Shown here: one piece after another, positions 16,609 to 26,021 of the stretch
How the letters are laid out: the number at the start of each line of letters is the position of its first letter
How positions within the stretch are numbered: the first letter of the stretch is position 1
Assembly: GCA_944324365.1 (NCBI GenBank)
Contig: CALUWA010000001.1
Location: 124,001 to 188,000, forward strand
DNA: 64,000 bases
Direction of reading: 5' to 3'
From: Candidatus Gastranaerophilales bacterium
GTDB taxonomy: Bacteria; Cyanobacteriota; Vampirovibrionia; Gastranaerophilales; Gastranaerophilaceae
Program-made: the position numbers and the translations under genes
Notes under the pieces: model-generated
What the model saw: the letters and a program-made list of their open reading frames with translations, nothing else
Databases searched by the model: none
Told to the model about the DNA's origin: nothing

Positions 16609-18084
16609 ATGGAAAACAAGTATTCACATGCTTTCGGTAAAAATGATATCAGAGGAATCTATGAAGAGGACATAACAGAAGAACTCTTTTACAACGTTGG
16701 AAGAGGGTTTGTTAAATATCTAAAATCATTATCCTCAAAAGAGGAAGCTTCGATGTATATTACCGTCTGCATGGATGCAAGAACCCATTCTCCATCGCTT
16801 TCCGATGCGCTGCAGGCAGGTATTACTTCAACCGGAGCACACGTAATTAATTTAGGTCTTGCTCCAACCCCTATCGGCTATTATTCCGAAGCTGCTGGTG
16901 TGCCTTCCTGGCTTACAAACGGAGAAAAAGTCATTGCTGCATGTATTATTACTGCAAGCCACAACCCTAAAGAATATAACGGCTTAAAAATGACTTATAA
17001 CCGCCAAACACTAAACGAGGAGCAGATAAAAGAACTCAAAGCACTTACACTTGATAATTGGACAAATGAGATTAAACCGGCAAATACTCAGCTTATTCAG
17101 GATTATAACATTATACCGTCTTATATTGATGATATGGTATCAAGATTTGGCAGAATTGGTGATGGAGTAAAGGTCGTTGTTGACAGTGCAAATGCAACAG
17201 GCGGAATTGTCGGGCCAGAATTATACAGAAAACTCGGATGCGAAGTTGTTGAATTATTCTCCGAACCTGACGGAACTTTCCCGAACCACCACCCAAATCC
17301 TAGTGTTGAAAAAACGTTAGATACTTTAAAAGAAGTTGTTGTAAAAGAACATGCCGATGTTGGTATTGCTTATGACGGTGACAGCGACAGAATTGGTGTT
17401 GTTGATAACTGCGGAAAATTTCTTACGGGAGATAAGTTGCTGCTTATATATGCACAAGAGCTTATTAATACTTGTAAAAATGATAATATTTGCCCGATAG
17501 TGGTTAGTGAAGTTAAGTGCTCGCAAGTGTTGTTTGATACGATAAATAAACTCGGCGGAGAAGCTGTTATGTGTAAAACCGGCCACGGTTATATTAAATC
17601 AAAAATGAAAGAAACCGGAGCAATTCTTGCCGGAGAAATGAGCGGTCATACGTTCTTTAAAGACAGATACTACGGTTATGATGATGCAATATACGCCGGA
17701 TGCAGAATTATTGAAATTATAGCAAAACATAAAAAGAGTAATCCTGCCTTTACAATATGCGATATGCTAAAACCGTTTGATGCGGTATATTCTTCACCGG
17801 AATTAAGATATCCGTGTCCAAATGAATTGAAAAAGGCTACGCTTGAAACAGTTAAAGAAAAAATTAACAGTGACAAAAGTATTTTCGGCTCAGAAATTAA
17901 GGATATAATTACGCTTGACGGCATGAGAATAGTCTTTGACGGCGGATTTGCACTAATAAGACAAAGCAACACTGAACCCGTTTTCACTTTGCGTTTTGAG
18001 GCTAAAACAAAAGACGAATGCGATAAAATACAAGCTGCCATGACGGGTATGCTTGATGAAATTTTGAAAGTCGGGACTAAATAA
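16609..18084 (+). CDS. Phosphomannomutase/phosphoglucomutase
   Basis: 491 residues of the alpha-D-phosphohexomutase family. It has the phosphoserine loop IITASHNPKEYNGLK (Ser near residue 127), metal loop AYDGDSDRIGVVD (about 255), sugar-binding loop GEMSGHTFF (about 345) and C-terminal RQSNTEPVFTLRFEA phosphate-binding loop. It interconverts hexose 1- and 6-phosphates for nucleotide-sugar and LPS synthesis. GATTAGGAG upstream is a clear ribosome site. Whether mannose or glucose is the main substrate cannot be told. Confidence 0.93.
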   Translation: MENKYSHAFGKNDIRGIYEEDITEELFYNVGRGFVKYLKSLSSKEEASMYITVCMDARTHSPSLSDALQAGITSTGAHVINLGLAPTPIGYYSEAAGVPSWLTNGEKVIAACIITASHNPKEYNGLKMTYNRQTLNEEQIKELKALTLDNWTNEIKPANTQLIQDYNIIPSYIDDMVSRFGRIGDGVKVVVDSANATGGIVGPELYRKLGCEVVELFSEPDGTFPNHHPNPSVEKTLDTLKEVVVKEHADVGIAYDGDSDRIGVVDNCGKFLTGDKLLLIYAQELINTCKNDNICPIVVSEVKCSQVLFDTINKLGGEAVMCKTGHGYIKSKMKETGAILAGEMSGHTFFKDRYYGYDDAIYAGCRIIEIIAKHKKSNPAFTICDMLKPFDAVYSSPELRYPCPNELKKATLETVKEKINSDKSIFGSEIKDIITLDGMRIVFDGGFALIRQSNTEPVFTLRFEAKTKDECDKIQAAMTGMLDEILKVGTK

Positions 18085-18112
18085 TTTTTAACCGCAAATT
18101 TTGATAAAAAAA

Positions 18113-18138
18113 ACCTGATTTTAGGGATAAAATCAGGT
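18113..18138 (-). terminator. Rho-independent terminator for the minus-strand small gene
   Basis: Perfect 11-bp stem ACCTGATTTTA / TAAAATCAGGT. On the minus strand it is followed by eight Ts; on the plus strand there is no T run. Confidence 0.8.
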
Positions 18139-18189
18139 ACAAAATTTGTAGGGGAAAAATTAATTGGAGTTATATTATAAAAAAATTAT

Positions 18190-18357
18190 TTAAATCAAAT
18201 GTAATGCTTGTTTATTTGCTACAGCGATGAAATTCATCTGTGCAAGAAGAACCTCTGATCTGTCAACAAAATTTTCAGCTTTAGTGTTTGTTGTGATCTG
18301 GTCTTTATACATATCATTGAGTTTTTTATCGATTTTCTTTAAGTTAGCTACTGCCAT
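18190..18357 (-). CDS. Small protein, 55 residues
   Basis: An ATG 7 nt after AGAGAGG. The product begins MAVANLKKIDKKLNDMYKDQ, is helical and Lys/Asn-rich, and ends ANKQALHLI. A terminator follows 52 nt downstream, giving a complete transcription unit. It diverges from the 709-residue PSFG protein, with an HLR1 site in between. Function unknown. Confidence 0.6.
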   Translation of the reverse strand: MAVANLKKIDKKLNDMYKDQITTNTKAENFVDRSEVLLAQMNFIAVANKQALHLI

Positions 18358-18438
18358 CTTATTGCCTCTCTTCTTTTTAACTCTCTGTGTATATATAAAG
18401 TATATACAAATTTAAAAATTTCACATCTAATGTTTTTT

Positions 18439-18456
18439 GTTACATTTCTTTACATT
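18439..18456 (+). promoter_or_regulatory. HLR1-type direct repeat (predicted RpaB site)
   Basis: GTTACATT TC TTTACATT fits the HLR1 consensus exactly. It lies in the divergent region between the 55-residue gene and the 709-residue gene, so it could act on either. Confidence 0.5.
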
Positions 18457-18534
18457 AAAAATTATAAGGGTATATATAAGCAATTTTTGAACTTTAAATG
18501 TTTTATTATAATATATAGGAGAAATTTGTAGGTA

Positions 18535-20664
18535 ATGTTAGATAATAAATTGGACTTTATGAATAGACCCTCATTCGGAAATTCCCAAAATAACTTCGGG
18601 ATGACGGTTCAGCCTGCAAATACTCAATATAACCCCGCAATGCAGGCTGAAATTAATACTGAAAATATCAAACAAGCCGCAAACGACAACTATATTGCAA
18701 ACAGAGTCAATGCTTTTTCTGAAGTTGATCCTGTACAGCAAATGGGGATTGCTCTTCCTGTTTGGGTTGCAATGAACATTGCCATGGATAAATATCTCCA
18801 AGCATGCTCAGGAGATTATTCAAAATCAATACCCGGCAGAATAGGTAATTTCGGGGATAAAATAACAAATTTCTTTACTAAAAATCCGGTAGCAGAGGCT
18901 ATTAACAGCAAACTTAAATCAGGGGAAAGGTTTGCGAAAAAGAAAATATATGACAATTCTGCATTACTGAGGGCATTTGACAGAACCCCGTCACAGCCTG
19001 AATTAACACTTGTACGCCATCAGTTTGAAGGCGTAAGAGGTATGATAGCGCACGATATATCAAATCCTTGTGAAGCTTTTATCAAGCCTATAGAAACAGC
19101 CAAGGATTTAGATACACTCGGTGCAACCAAAGCTGATATTCAAAGAGTTGAAAATTTATTAAAGAAAGCTGCTACTGCAGAAGAAAAAGCTCTTATTCTT
19201 CAAAGCGAAGAGTTTAGACTTTTAAATCCTGATAAATCACCTAAAACAATACGTGCATTTAAATATAATACAAAACCGGCAGTACGCGAAAAAATAATTA
19301 AAGATTTAAAAATTAAAGCCATGGGCTTTAGGGATGCAGCGCACTTTGAACTCATAAAAAGTAATCCGATAAAATATCAGGATGAAATACTTGCAGCATT
19401 TAAAAGAGCAAAAAAGGATATCTTTGCGAAGGTAAGCTGGTCAGATAAGAATATCGCTACAAAAATAAACGGGCAGCTTTTGGGAAGAAAAGTAAGTTTT
19501 AGTGAAATGTTTAACCTGCTTCAATCTTCCAAAGGGCTTTCAAACACAATGCATAGCTCTAAGCTTGGACGTTCTATGGCTAAGCTTTCAAATATGATTA
19601 TGGAAGGTGCAACAAGCAGAATGGCCGGCGGAAAAATTATGGCTTTGATGCAGGCATATTTCCTTGCAGAAGCAATAATTATGGCTAACAAGCAGGAAAC
19701 TACAAGCGATAAAGTTAAATCACTTGCGGAAAGAATGACAGAACTTATCGGCTTCTTTGTATTTATGCCTCCGTCAATCAAACTTATGCACAAAATCGGC
19801 GGTCTGCAATACAGCGGAATGACACCGGAACAGGTTGAAAATTACAGGCGGGCTGTTAAGGAATTTAACGAAAAAGTTATGAATTGTGCATTTGCAAACA
19901 AAAAAGAATATAAAGCCGCAAGAAAAGCTTTAAGAGCACAGTTCCGCCCTAAGACGAAAAATCCGTTTGTCTGGGCGGCAAGGAAATGCGCTGACATTAT
20001 AACAGTAGGCCTGGAACAGGTAAGACCTTATACAAGATTTAAACAAAAAGAAGTAAACCTGTGTATTAGCGAAATTCTAAAAAGTCCGCTCCAATACATT
20101 AAAAATATCGGTCCAAGACTTAAAGACTTTGCCTGCAATCCTAAATACTGGCTCAAACAGATGGCAGGTTATCCTGTAAGATTTATTCTGCCGATGGTTG
20201 TCTTTGTTACCTTCTTTAACAAACTTGCAGTAAAAGGATGTCACTTAATCTTCGGCAAACCTAAATACTCAATTCTCGATAAAGAAAAAATTGAAGAAGA
20301 ACAGGCAAAACAGGCAGAGTTACAAAACAAGCAGCCGCAGGCAATGCCGCAACAGCAGCCTGCACAGGTGGCAGCTGCAACAGGAGCTTCTGATACAAAT
20401 TTATTAAACAAATATAAAACCCCGCAGCAGCCAAAACCGGCACAAATAAGCAGCCAGGGCAGCCTTTTAAATAATGTTAAGCCTAAAAATCAAACTGATA
20501 CCCAAAAACAAGCACCAGAAACACCTAAATCAAGATATATCCCGTCACCGGAAGGTGTAAAACTTAAAAATGAAGCCCCTTCCGCAGAAGTTGACGTTGC
20601 TTTAAGGCAGGCTGATGCCGCTGAAAAGCAGGCATTAGATATTTTAGGCGGTAAATTAGGATAA
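18535..20664 (+). CDS. Large protein with N-terminal PSFG motif, function unknown
   Basis: 709 residues. The first 15 residues end in RPSFG, with a second NNFG close behind. The body is Lys/Ala-rich and mostly helical. Two hydrophobic stretches are visible (about 400-415, ELIGFFVFMPPSIKL; about 550-565, RFILPMVVFVTFF). The C-terminal 130 residues are a Pro/Gln/Ala-rich linker with repeated PQ blocks. No signal peptide and no recognised domain. The ribosome site is TAGGAG, 16 nt before the ATG, with a nearer GTAGG. Possibly an envelope or surface protein; this is a guess. Confidence 0.75.
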   Translation: MLDNKLDFMNRPSFGNSQNNFGMTVQPANTQYNPAMQAEINTENIKQAANDNYIANRVNAFSEVDPVQQMGIALPVWVAMNIAMDKYLQACSGDYSKSIPGRIGNFGDKITNFFTKNPVAEAINSKLKSGERFAKKKIYDNSALLRAFDRTPSQPELTLVRHQFEGVRGMIAHDISNPCEAFIKPIETAKDLDTLGATKADIQRVENLLKKAATAEEKALILQSEEFRLLNPDKSPKTIRAFKYNTKPAVREKIIKDLKIKAMGFRDAAHFELIKSNPIKYQDEILAAFKRAKKDIFAKVSWSDKNIATKINGQLLGRKVSFSEMFNLLQSSKGLSNTMHSSKLGRSMAKLSNMIMEGATSRMAGGKIMALMQAYFLAEAIIMANKQETTSDKVKSLAERMTELIGFFVFMPPSIKLMHKIGGLQYSGMTPEQVENYRRAVKEFNEKVMNCAFANKKEYKAARKALRAQFRPKTKNPFVWAARKCADIITVGLEQVRPYTRFKQKEVNLCISEILKSPLQYIKNIGPRLKDFACNPKYWLKQMAGYPVRFILPMVVFVTFFNKLAVKGCHLIFGKPKYSILDKEKIEEEQAKQAELQNKQPQAMPQQQPAQVAAATGASDTNLLNKYKTPQQPKPAQISSQGSLLNNVKPKNQTDTQKQAPETPKSRYIPSPEGVKLKNEAPSAEVDVALRQADAAEKQALDILGGKLG

Positions 20665-20668
20665 TGAG

Positions 20669-21481
20669 TTAAGAAAATGCCTTAAAAGAGCGTTCTACGT
20701 TTTTCTCAACAGTAGTTTTAACGCTGTCATACTCTGTTTCCAGTGCAGAATGTTCGGTATCGAGATTTTTTAGTTCGTTATCGTATTCTTTATCTTTTGC
20801 CTGAATTTGCTGTAATGCAAGATTATATTCGGCTTCTGCCTTTGCTATATCACTGTCATCAGTTTCCTCTACAATATCAAGTGCCGATGTATATGAAACA
20901 GCCTTCCACTCTATTTTATCAACAGCGTTATCAATATCATCCTGTTCCGCGTATGTAGCTTGCTCAAGGGTAACATAACCGTTTTGAAGCGCATGCTGTA
21001 TCCATTTTGAGCTGTTCATATCCGCATCGCTTAAAACTGTCCAGCTCTGCTGCGACGGTGCAGATTTGCTGTCATCATTACCGTTCATTCTATACCAAAG
21101 ATTTGTATACCAATCTTTTGCATCAGAGTCATATTTTTCTAAAAACTCTTCAAGCGTGCTGCTATTTTCAAAATTAGAAGCATCTTTTTCGCTTACCATT
21201 GCCTGTCCGGCAGCATTTACGATTACATATTGGTTTTTCAAAGGAGAATACTCGGTTAAAAGTGCGCCGGTTAATTTTTGATACGATACATTGCCCTGGG
21301 AATCATAGGTTGAATACTTAAGCTGTGTTTTATTTAAAGCTTCAATATATTCATCTCCTATTGCAGACATACTGTCGGAAAGCCTTGTTTTTGCACGCGT
21401 AATACTTTGAGCCTTAAGCTCATTGTCATTTAACCTTTGAGTTATTGAGAGTAATCTTGCCTGACCGGCTGTCATGCCCAT
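20669..21481 (-). CDS. Helical protein with AGQARLLSIT N-terminus, possibly secretion-related
   Basis: 270 residues from the ATG 9 nt after AAGGA. It opens MGMTAGQARLLSITQRLNDN, a pattern I recall from uncharacterised proteins of this lineage. The N- and C-terminal thirds are coiled coils; the middle is Ser/Asp/Trp-rich. It has no Sec signal. Helical ends with a variable centre are usual in flagellar and type III-exported proteins, and flhB is present in the window, but the link is inference only. Confidence 0.65.
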   Translation of the reverse strand: MGMTAGQARLLSITQRLNDNELKAQSITRAKTRLSDSMSAIGDEYIEALNKTQLKYSTYDSQGNVSYQKLTGALLTEYSPLKNQYVIVNAAGQAMVSEKDASNFENSSTLEEFLEKYDSDAKDWYTNLWYRMNGNDDSKSAPSQQSWTVLSDADMNSSKWIQHALQNGYVTLEQATYAEQDDIDNAVDKIEWKAVSYTSALDIVEETDDSDIAKAEAEYNLALQQIQAKDKEYDNELKNLDTEHSALETEYDSVKTTVEKNVERSFKAFS

Positions 21482-21556
21482 ATGCACATATCCTTATAGT
21501 TGTATACTACTTTCTACGTCCCGGATTTATACAAACTTTAAAATCATATATAAAAT

Positions 21557-21585
21557 TTTACAAATGTTAACATTTATGGTAAAAT
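21557..21585 (+). promoter_or_regulatory. nadD promoter, apparently leaderless, overlapping an HLR1-like repeat
   Basis: TTTACA, 17 nt, TAAAAT, then 6 nt to the ATG. The -35 lies in TTTACAAA TG TTAACATT, which deviates from the HLR1 consensus in the second box (TTAACA for TTTACA). Confidence 0.5.
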
Positions 21586-21591
21586 CAGCAT

Positions 21592-22182
21592 ATGGAATTA
21601 TGTTTATACCAGGGAACGTTTAATCCTATACATAATGCACACTTGAGAGCTGCGGAATACGTTTTGGAACATTGCAATGTCGATAAAATTTTATTTATTC
21701 CGGCATTTATTCCGCCGCATAAAAGTTGTAATGATTTTGAAGCTGTGCAGCGGCTTAATATGGTTAAACTTGCAACAGAAAGCAACAGCAGGTTTGAAGT
21801 TTCTGATATTGAATTCCGATTAGGCGGAAAATCTTACACATACAGGACAATATGCGAACTTTATAAAAAATATGCCCCTAATAATAAGATAAAATTTATT
21901 ATAGGAACTGATGCTTTTAAACTGATTGAAAGCTGGTATGAAACGGATAAACTGAAGGAATTAGTGCATTTTCTTGTCTTTTTAAGAGAAAATAACTTTA
22001 GCGATAAAGAATTATATAAGTTAAAAGAAAAAGGGTACGAATTTGAAATAATGCCGCTCACATTTGAGGATATTTCATCGACAGAAATTCGAGAAATGGC
22101 AGCCAAAGGATTAGATTTAAGCAAATTTGTACCTCAAAAAGTAGAGGAATATATAAGACAAAATGAATTATACAAAAATTAA
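21592..22182 (+). CDS. nadD: Nicotinate-nucleotide adenylyltransferase
   Basis: 196 residues. GTFNPIHNAHLRAAEYVL is the nucleotidyltransferase (T/H)xGH-type motif, and the C-terminal ISSTEIREMA contains the SSTxIR ATP-binding block; both are standard in NadD. It adenylates nicotinate mononucleotide in NAD synthesis. It overlaps yqeK by 20 nt, the usual partner. The start is 6 nt after a TAAAAT box without a ribosome site. Confidence 0.95.
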   Translation: MELCLYQGTFNPIHNAHLRAAEYVLEHCNVDKILFIPAFIPPHKSCNDFEAVQRLNMVKLATESNSRFEVSDIEFRLGGKSYTYRTICELYKKYAPNNKIKFIIGTDAFKLIESWYETDKLKELVHFLVFLRENNFSDKELYKLKEKGYEFEIMPLTFEDISSTEIREMAAKGLDLSKFVPQKVEEYIRQNELYKN

Positions 22183-22753
22183 CAAGCAGGAAATAAAAGA
22201 ATGGTTAAAAAATAATTTAAGCAGTGAAAGGTATTCGCATTCACTCGGAACAGCACAATGCGCAAGAGAACTTGCAGAACAATATGGAGAGAATACGGAA
22301 AAAGCTTATATAGCAGGACTGTTGCATGACTGTGCTAAATGCTTTTCAAACGAAAAATTGCTTGAAATTATTCATAATAACTTGGAAGTTGAAGAAAGCG
22401 AACTGCAAAATTATAAAACGCTCCATGCTCCGGTAAGTGCTTATATCGCCCAAAAAGACTTTGGAGTGACGGATGCGGAAATTCTTTCGGCTATAAGATG
22501 GCATACTCTCGGCAAATTAAATATGTCTGAATTTGAAAAAATAATATTTCTTGCCGACAAAATAGAGCCTAATACCAGAAATCCGGAACATACGGCAGAT
22601 ATCAAAGAACTTTTAAAAGAAGAAAACGGGTTGAATAAGGCTTTATTAAAGTGTTACAAAAATACAATAATAAGTCTTGTTAACAGAAATTTAAAGATAT
22701 GCCTTCTTACAATTGAAATATATAACAAGCTGGAGAGTGAAATAAATAATTAA
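22163..22753 (+). CDS. yqeK: YqeK-type HD-domain diadenosine tetraphosphatase
   Basis: 196 residues with HD-domain landmarks ERYSHSLGTAQCARELA (His), AGLLHDCAK (HD pair, near residue 55) and IRWHTLG (His). Members hydrolyse Ap4A symmetrically. The gene overlaps nadD, the common bacterial arrangement. The C-terminal 40 residues are less conserved. Confidence 0.92.
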   Translation: MNYTKINKQEIKEWLKNNLSSERYSHSLGTAQCARELAEQYGENTEKAYIAGLLHDCAKCFSNEKLLEIIHNNLEVEESELQNYKTLHAPVSAYIAQKDFGVTDAEILSAIRWHTLGKLNMSEFEKIIFLADKIEPNTRNPEHTADIKELLKEENGLNKALLKCYKNTIISLVNRNLKICLLTIEIYNKLESEINN

Positions 22754-22832
22754 ATGTTTCATTTATTTAAACATTTGACACCAAACGGGCATGTTCATGA
22801 TAGAATTATTACGGTAGTAAAAGGAAGTATCA

Positions 22833-25226
22833 ATGAAAATATTAGAAGTAAAAAATAATCTGGTAAAAATTTCGTATACTGCACAGGATAATTTGGTTTT
22901 ATCGGGTTTTGTCATTATTGAGGATTCAAAGCAGCCGTATGTGGCTCAGGTTATGAGTTTGAAAGCTGAAAGCGGACTAAATTATGCAATAGTAAAACTC
23001 TTATTTACTTTTAATGAAGAAGGTGTTGTAAAAAACTACAACGGAACAATTCCGGAGCTTAATGCATCTATAACAAGACTTTCTTCCGATGAACTTTTAG
23101 ATATATTACCGATTGAAAAGCCAGTAAAAGCAGGGAAATTAGCCCAGCAGAATTTTTTACTAAATATTGACTACTCCGTATTTGAAAAAAATCTTCTTAT
23201 CTGCTCTGATAAAGTAGAAAATACGGATATAATGCTTTCTAATATTGCCAAACAAATAACCGAAAACGATGATAAATCCGTAATTTTTGATACTGATGCT
23301 ACCATTAATGCTGAAAACTCCCTGGTTTTTGGCAGAGATTTTAAACTACCGCTAAATTACGATACTATCAACTTTATATATGAAAATGATCTTACGGATG
23401 TTTCACCGGAAAGTAAAGCTGTTATTCAGGATATATTCCTTGAAGTGCAGGAATACTCAAGAACTGTTCTGGATCAGTTTATACCTTTTGACAACTTCAT
23501 ATCAGTTGTGGAAGCTCAATACAGAGAAACAAATATCCCTGAACTTGCACTTTTAAAAAGCAGGCTTCTAAAATATAAGGAAGAATCTGTTTTTGCACAA
23601 AATGCCAAGGAGATACATTCTCTGAGAGCTGCCATAAGAGGCAATATGTCTACATTACTTGATATTTCAAGAGCGGATGACAAATTGCAGAAACTTATAA
23701 TCAGCTATGTATATGATGAAATAAGCGCAATGGATTTATTTGTTTATTCGCTGGTAAAAATAAACAACGATAATGCGGATAAAAAACTTATACGTAAATT
23801 TTTCTCGCAGAATAAAATTTATACAATAATTGCTGCTCCGCACAATTACAAATATTTGTATGAATTAAAAGACCGAGCAAGTAATATGTGCTTATTCGCC
23901 CCGCAGACAATGCAGCATGATTTTGCTTCGTATAATATATTCTTAAATAAATTAAATGACGATGAATGTATTGTTTACGGTAAGGCAACACAAAACATTC
24001 CGTTAATTATTGAAGTAATGCCTCTTGAGGATTTGGATGCTTCAATCGTTCCGGAAGAAGAACCGCAAGCGGCAACCGATGAACAGGAACCTGAGGTTCC
24101 GAAAGATGATTTTGCGGAAGACTCTAATTCTTATCCGATGGAATCAATGATAAATGATACTCCGGCGCAGCCTGCTGAAGAAAAGCTTGAAGAATTACCT
24201 GTGTCAGAGCCTGAATCATTGGTTGATCTTCCTCAAATAGATGAACCAGTACAGCCTGCACTTGAAGAAATTCAAGAACCGGAAGCTACGGAAGAATCTG
24301 ATAATTCTATATCTATGGAAACTATTGATGACAGTGAGGAAATAGTTGAGCCGGAGCAGGTGGAAGAGGAATTTTCTGCAGTTGAAATGCCGAATTTGGA
24401 ATCTGATCTGCAATCCGAAGATTATACACTTAATGAAGAAGATTTAACTTTGCCGGTTTTAGATGATGAGCAGTTGACAGAGCCTATGTTAGACGAAGAA
24501 CTTCCGGCTATTGAAGAAGAAGCGGATAATAACAGTGACAGTATGGTTAATACCGACGATAGTGACTATGTTGAAGAAGAGCAGCCTCAGCTTGAATATT
24601 CGGAAGAAAGTATCGCAGAAGTGGAAGAGGTACAGCCTCAATTTGAAGAACCGGAAGAAAATGCTATGGAACCGCTAGAGGAAGAAGCATTCCCGGCTGA
24701 TGATATAGCAGAAGCGCCGGAACCTGTTCTGCAAGAGGAAGAAACTCTTGATATCCCGGAAGAATTACCGGCACTTGAGCCTGCGGAGGAAGTTGTTGAA
24801 GAAGCATCAGAACGTGAAGTAATTGAAAATATGGATGGCAGTCTTGATGAGTTACTGCCTGATTTGCCTGAAATCGAAGAAATTAACGAACCGGAAGCTC
24901 CAAAACAGGACAATTTGACTGAGGATGATTTAGATTTTATTCAGGGTATGAATTTACTTGAAGAAAATAACGAAGTTGATACCGAACTTAACGATAAAGT
25001 TCAGGATGAACAGCCGCAGGTTGTTCCTGTATATCCTGCCGAAGAAATGTCAACCGGTTCAAGTGCAGACAACTTTGAAGCAGGGGACAGAGTATTCCAT
25101 CCGAAATACGGAGAAGGTGTTGTTGAAAAAATGATAAAATACGGGAACAAGATTCTGTGTTCAATAAGCTTTGAAGGCGGACGCAGACTGCTTGATCCGG
25201 CGATATCAGACATAAGAAAAATGTAA
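22833..25226 (+). CDS. Acidic protein with C-terminal PcrA/UvrD-type tudor domain
   Basis: 797 residues. The first 65 residues (ILEVKNNLVKISYTAQDN, GFVIIEDSKQPYVAQVMSL) form a beta-barrel-like segment that could be a HAS barrel as in HerA. Residues 100-410 are a globular helical region without an obvious P-loop. About 420-735 is an extremely Glu/Pro-rich disordered linker. The last 55 residues, AGDRVFHPKYGEGVVEKM and CSISFEGGRRLL, match the tudor-like tail that UvrD/PcrA helicases use to bind RNA polymerase. The helicase itself is absent. Function unknown, possibly transcription- or DNA-linked. Confidence 0.7.
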   Translation: MKILEVKNNLVKISYTAQDNLVLSGFVIIEDSKQPYVAQVMSLKAESGLNYAIVKLLFTFNEEGVVKNYNGTIPELNASITRLSSDELLDILPIEKPVKAGKLAQQNFLLNIDYSVFEKNLLICSDKVENTDIMLSNIAKQITENDDKSVIFDTDATINAENSLVFGRDFKLPLNYDTINFIYENDLTDVSPESKAVIQDIFLEVQEYSRTVLDQFIPFDNFISVVEAQYRETNIPELALLKSRLLKYKEESVFAQNAKEIHSLRAAIRGNMSTLLDISRADDKLQKLIISYVYDEISAMDLFVYSLVKINNDNADKKLIRKFFSQNKIYTIIAAPHNYKYLYELKDRASNMCLFAPQTMQHDFASYNIFLNKLNDDECIVYGKATQNIPLIIEVMPLEDLDASIVPEEEPQAATDEQEPEVPKDDFAEDSNSYPMESMINDTPAQPAEEKLEELPVSEPESLVDLPQIDEPVQPALEEIQEPEATEESDNSISMETIDDSEEIVEPEQVEEEFSAVEMPNLESDLQSEDYTLNEEDLTLPVLDDEQLTEPMLDEELPAIEEEADNNSDSMVNTDDSDYVEEEQPQLEYSEESIAEVEEVQPQFEEPEENAMEPLEEEAFPADDIAEAPEPVLQEEETLDIPEELPALEPAEEVVEEASEREVIENMDGSLDELLPDLPEIEEINEPEAPKQDNLTEDDLDFIQGMNLLEENNEVDTELNDKVQDEQPQVVPVYPAEEMSTGSSADNFEAGDRVFHPKYGEGVVEKMIKYGNKILCSISFEGGRRLLDPAISDIRKM

Positions 25227-25231
25227 AAAAT

Positions 25232-25260
25232 ACCCGCCTTATAAAGGCGGGTTATTTTTT
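25232..25260. terminator. Rho-independent terminator, bidirectional
   Basis: Stem ACCCGCCTT / AAAGGCGGGT with A and T runs on either side, between two convergent genes. Confidence 0.9.
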
Positions 25261-25280
25261 GTTCAGATTTTAGCAATAGC

Positions 25281-25952
25281 CTAATCCTGTTTAATTTCAG
25301 CCGGATTTAGGATTGCACAATTTGTATTATTTACCTGCATCAACTGGATAAAACGTTTCAAATCAGCCTGAATTTCAGGGAATGTGTTGTAATGCATAGG
25401 AATTACGGTTTTTGCCCCCAACCAGTCAGCAGCAACTACGGCATGCTCAACATCCATAGTGTAAGTTCCGCCAATAGGAAGAAGGGCAATATTTGGTCTG
25501 TAAATTTCTTTGTATGTTTTGAAATCAGGAGTCAGACAGGTATCACCTGCATGAAAAATTCTAACACCTTCAATATCAAACAGAATGCTAGCAGCTACAC
25601 CGCCGTATGAACCGTCAGGAAGCGAACTTGAGTGGTACGCCGGTAGAAATATTGCGCGGCCCCAATCGTAATTAAGCCAGCTGCCAAGGCAAACAGGTCT
25701 TGTCTTAACTTTTTTGTCCGCACAGTAGCGTGCAACTTCCGTGATTGCAGTAATAGGAGCTTTTTTAGCTTTTGAAATTTCAACAGCCTCTCCTAAATGA
25801 TCAGAGTGGCCGTGAGTTACAAAAATATCTACTATATTAGATTTTTTATAATCGTACTTGTCATTAATAGAAACATACGGATCAACAAGTATAGATTTAT
25901 CACCTGTCTTAAACTCAAAGGCACTGTGCCCGATGTATTTTAAATCAACCAT
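25281..25952 (-). CDS. UPF0173-family metallo-beta-lactamase-fold hydrolase
   Basis: 223 residues from the ATG behind AGAAGGAG (MVDLKYIGHSAFEFKTGDK); the longer upstream frame is unlikely. It has the metal motif VTHGHSDHLGEA (about 50-61), a later AGDTCLTPDF and the C-terminal IPMHYNTFPEI, as in the YtkL/UPF0173 family of predicted metal-dependent hydrolases. The substrate is not known for the family. It is soluble, with no signal peptide. Confidence 0.92.
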   Translation of the reverse strand: MVDLKYIGHSAFEFKTGDKSILVDPYVSINDKYDYKKSNIVDIFVTHGHSDHLGEAVEISKAKKAPITAITEVARYCADKKVKTRPVCLGSWLNYDWGRAIFLPAYHSSSLPDGSYGGVAASILFDIEGVRIFHAGDTCLTPDFKTYKEIYRPNIALLPIGGTYTMDVEHAVVAADWLGAKTVIPMHYNTFPEIQADLKRFIQLMQVNNTNCAILNPAEIKQD

Positions 25953-26009
25953 TCTTCTCTCCTTCTTTTTAAAGGTTAAACACACATACAAGATTATCAT
26001 TTTTTTTGA

Positions 26010-26015
26010 TAAAAT
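26010..26015 (+). promoter_or_regulatory. -10 box of an apparently leaderless ribD mRNA
   Basis: TAAAAT ACAAGT ATG: 6 nt to the start codon, with no ribosome site. No clear -35. Confidence 0.5.
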
Positions 26016-26021
26016 ACAAGT

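Noticed and set aside
24638-24913. Ser/Gly-rich antisense ORF in the acidic linker
   Set aside because: A mirror of the Glu-rich GAA/GAG codon bias on the coding strand, not an independent gene.
25980-26021. FMN riboswitch upstream of ribD
   Set aside because: Only about 70 nt separate ribD from the divergent gene and none of the conserved RFN blocks is present.
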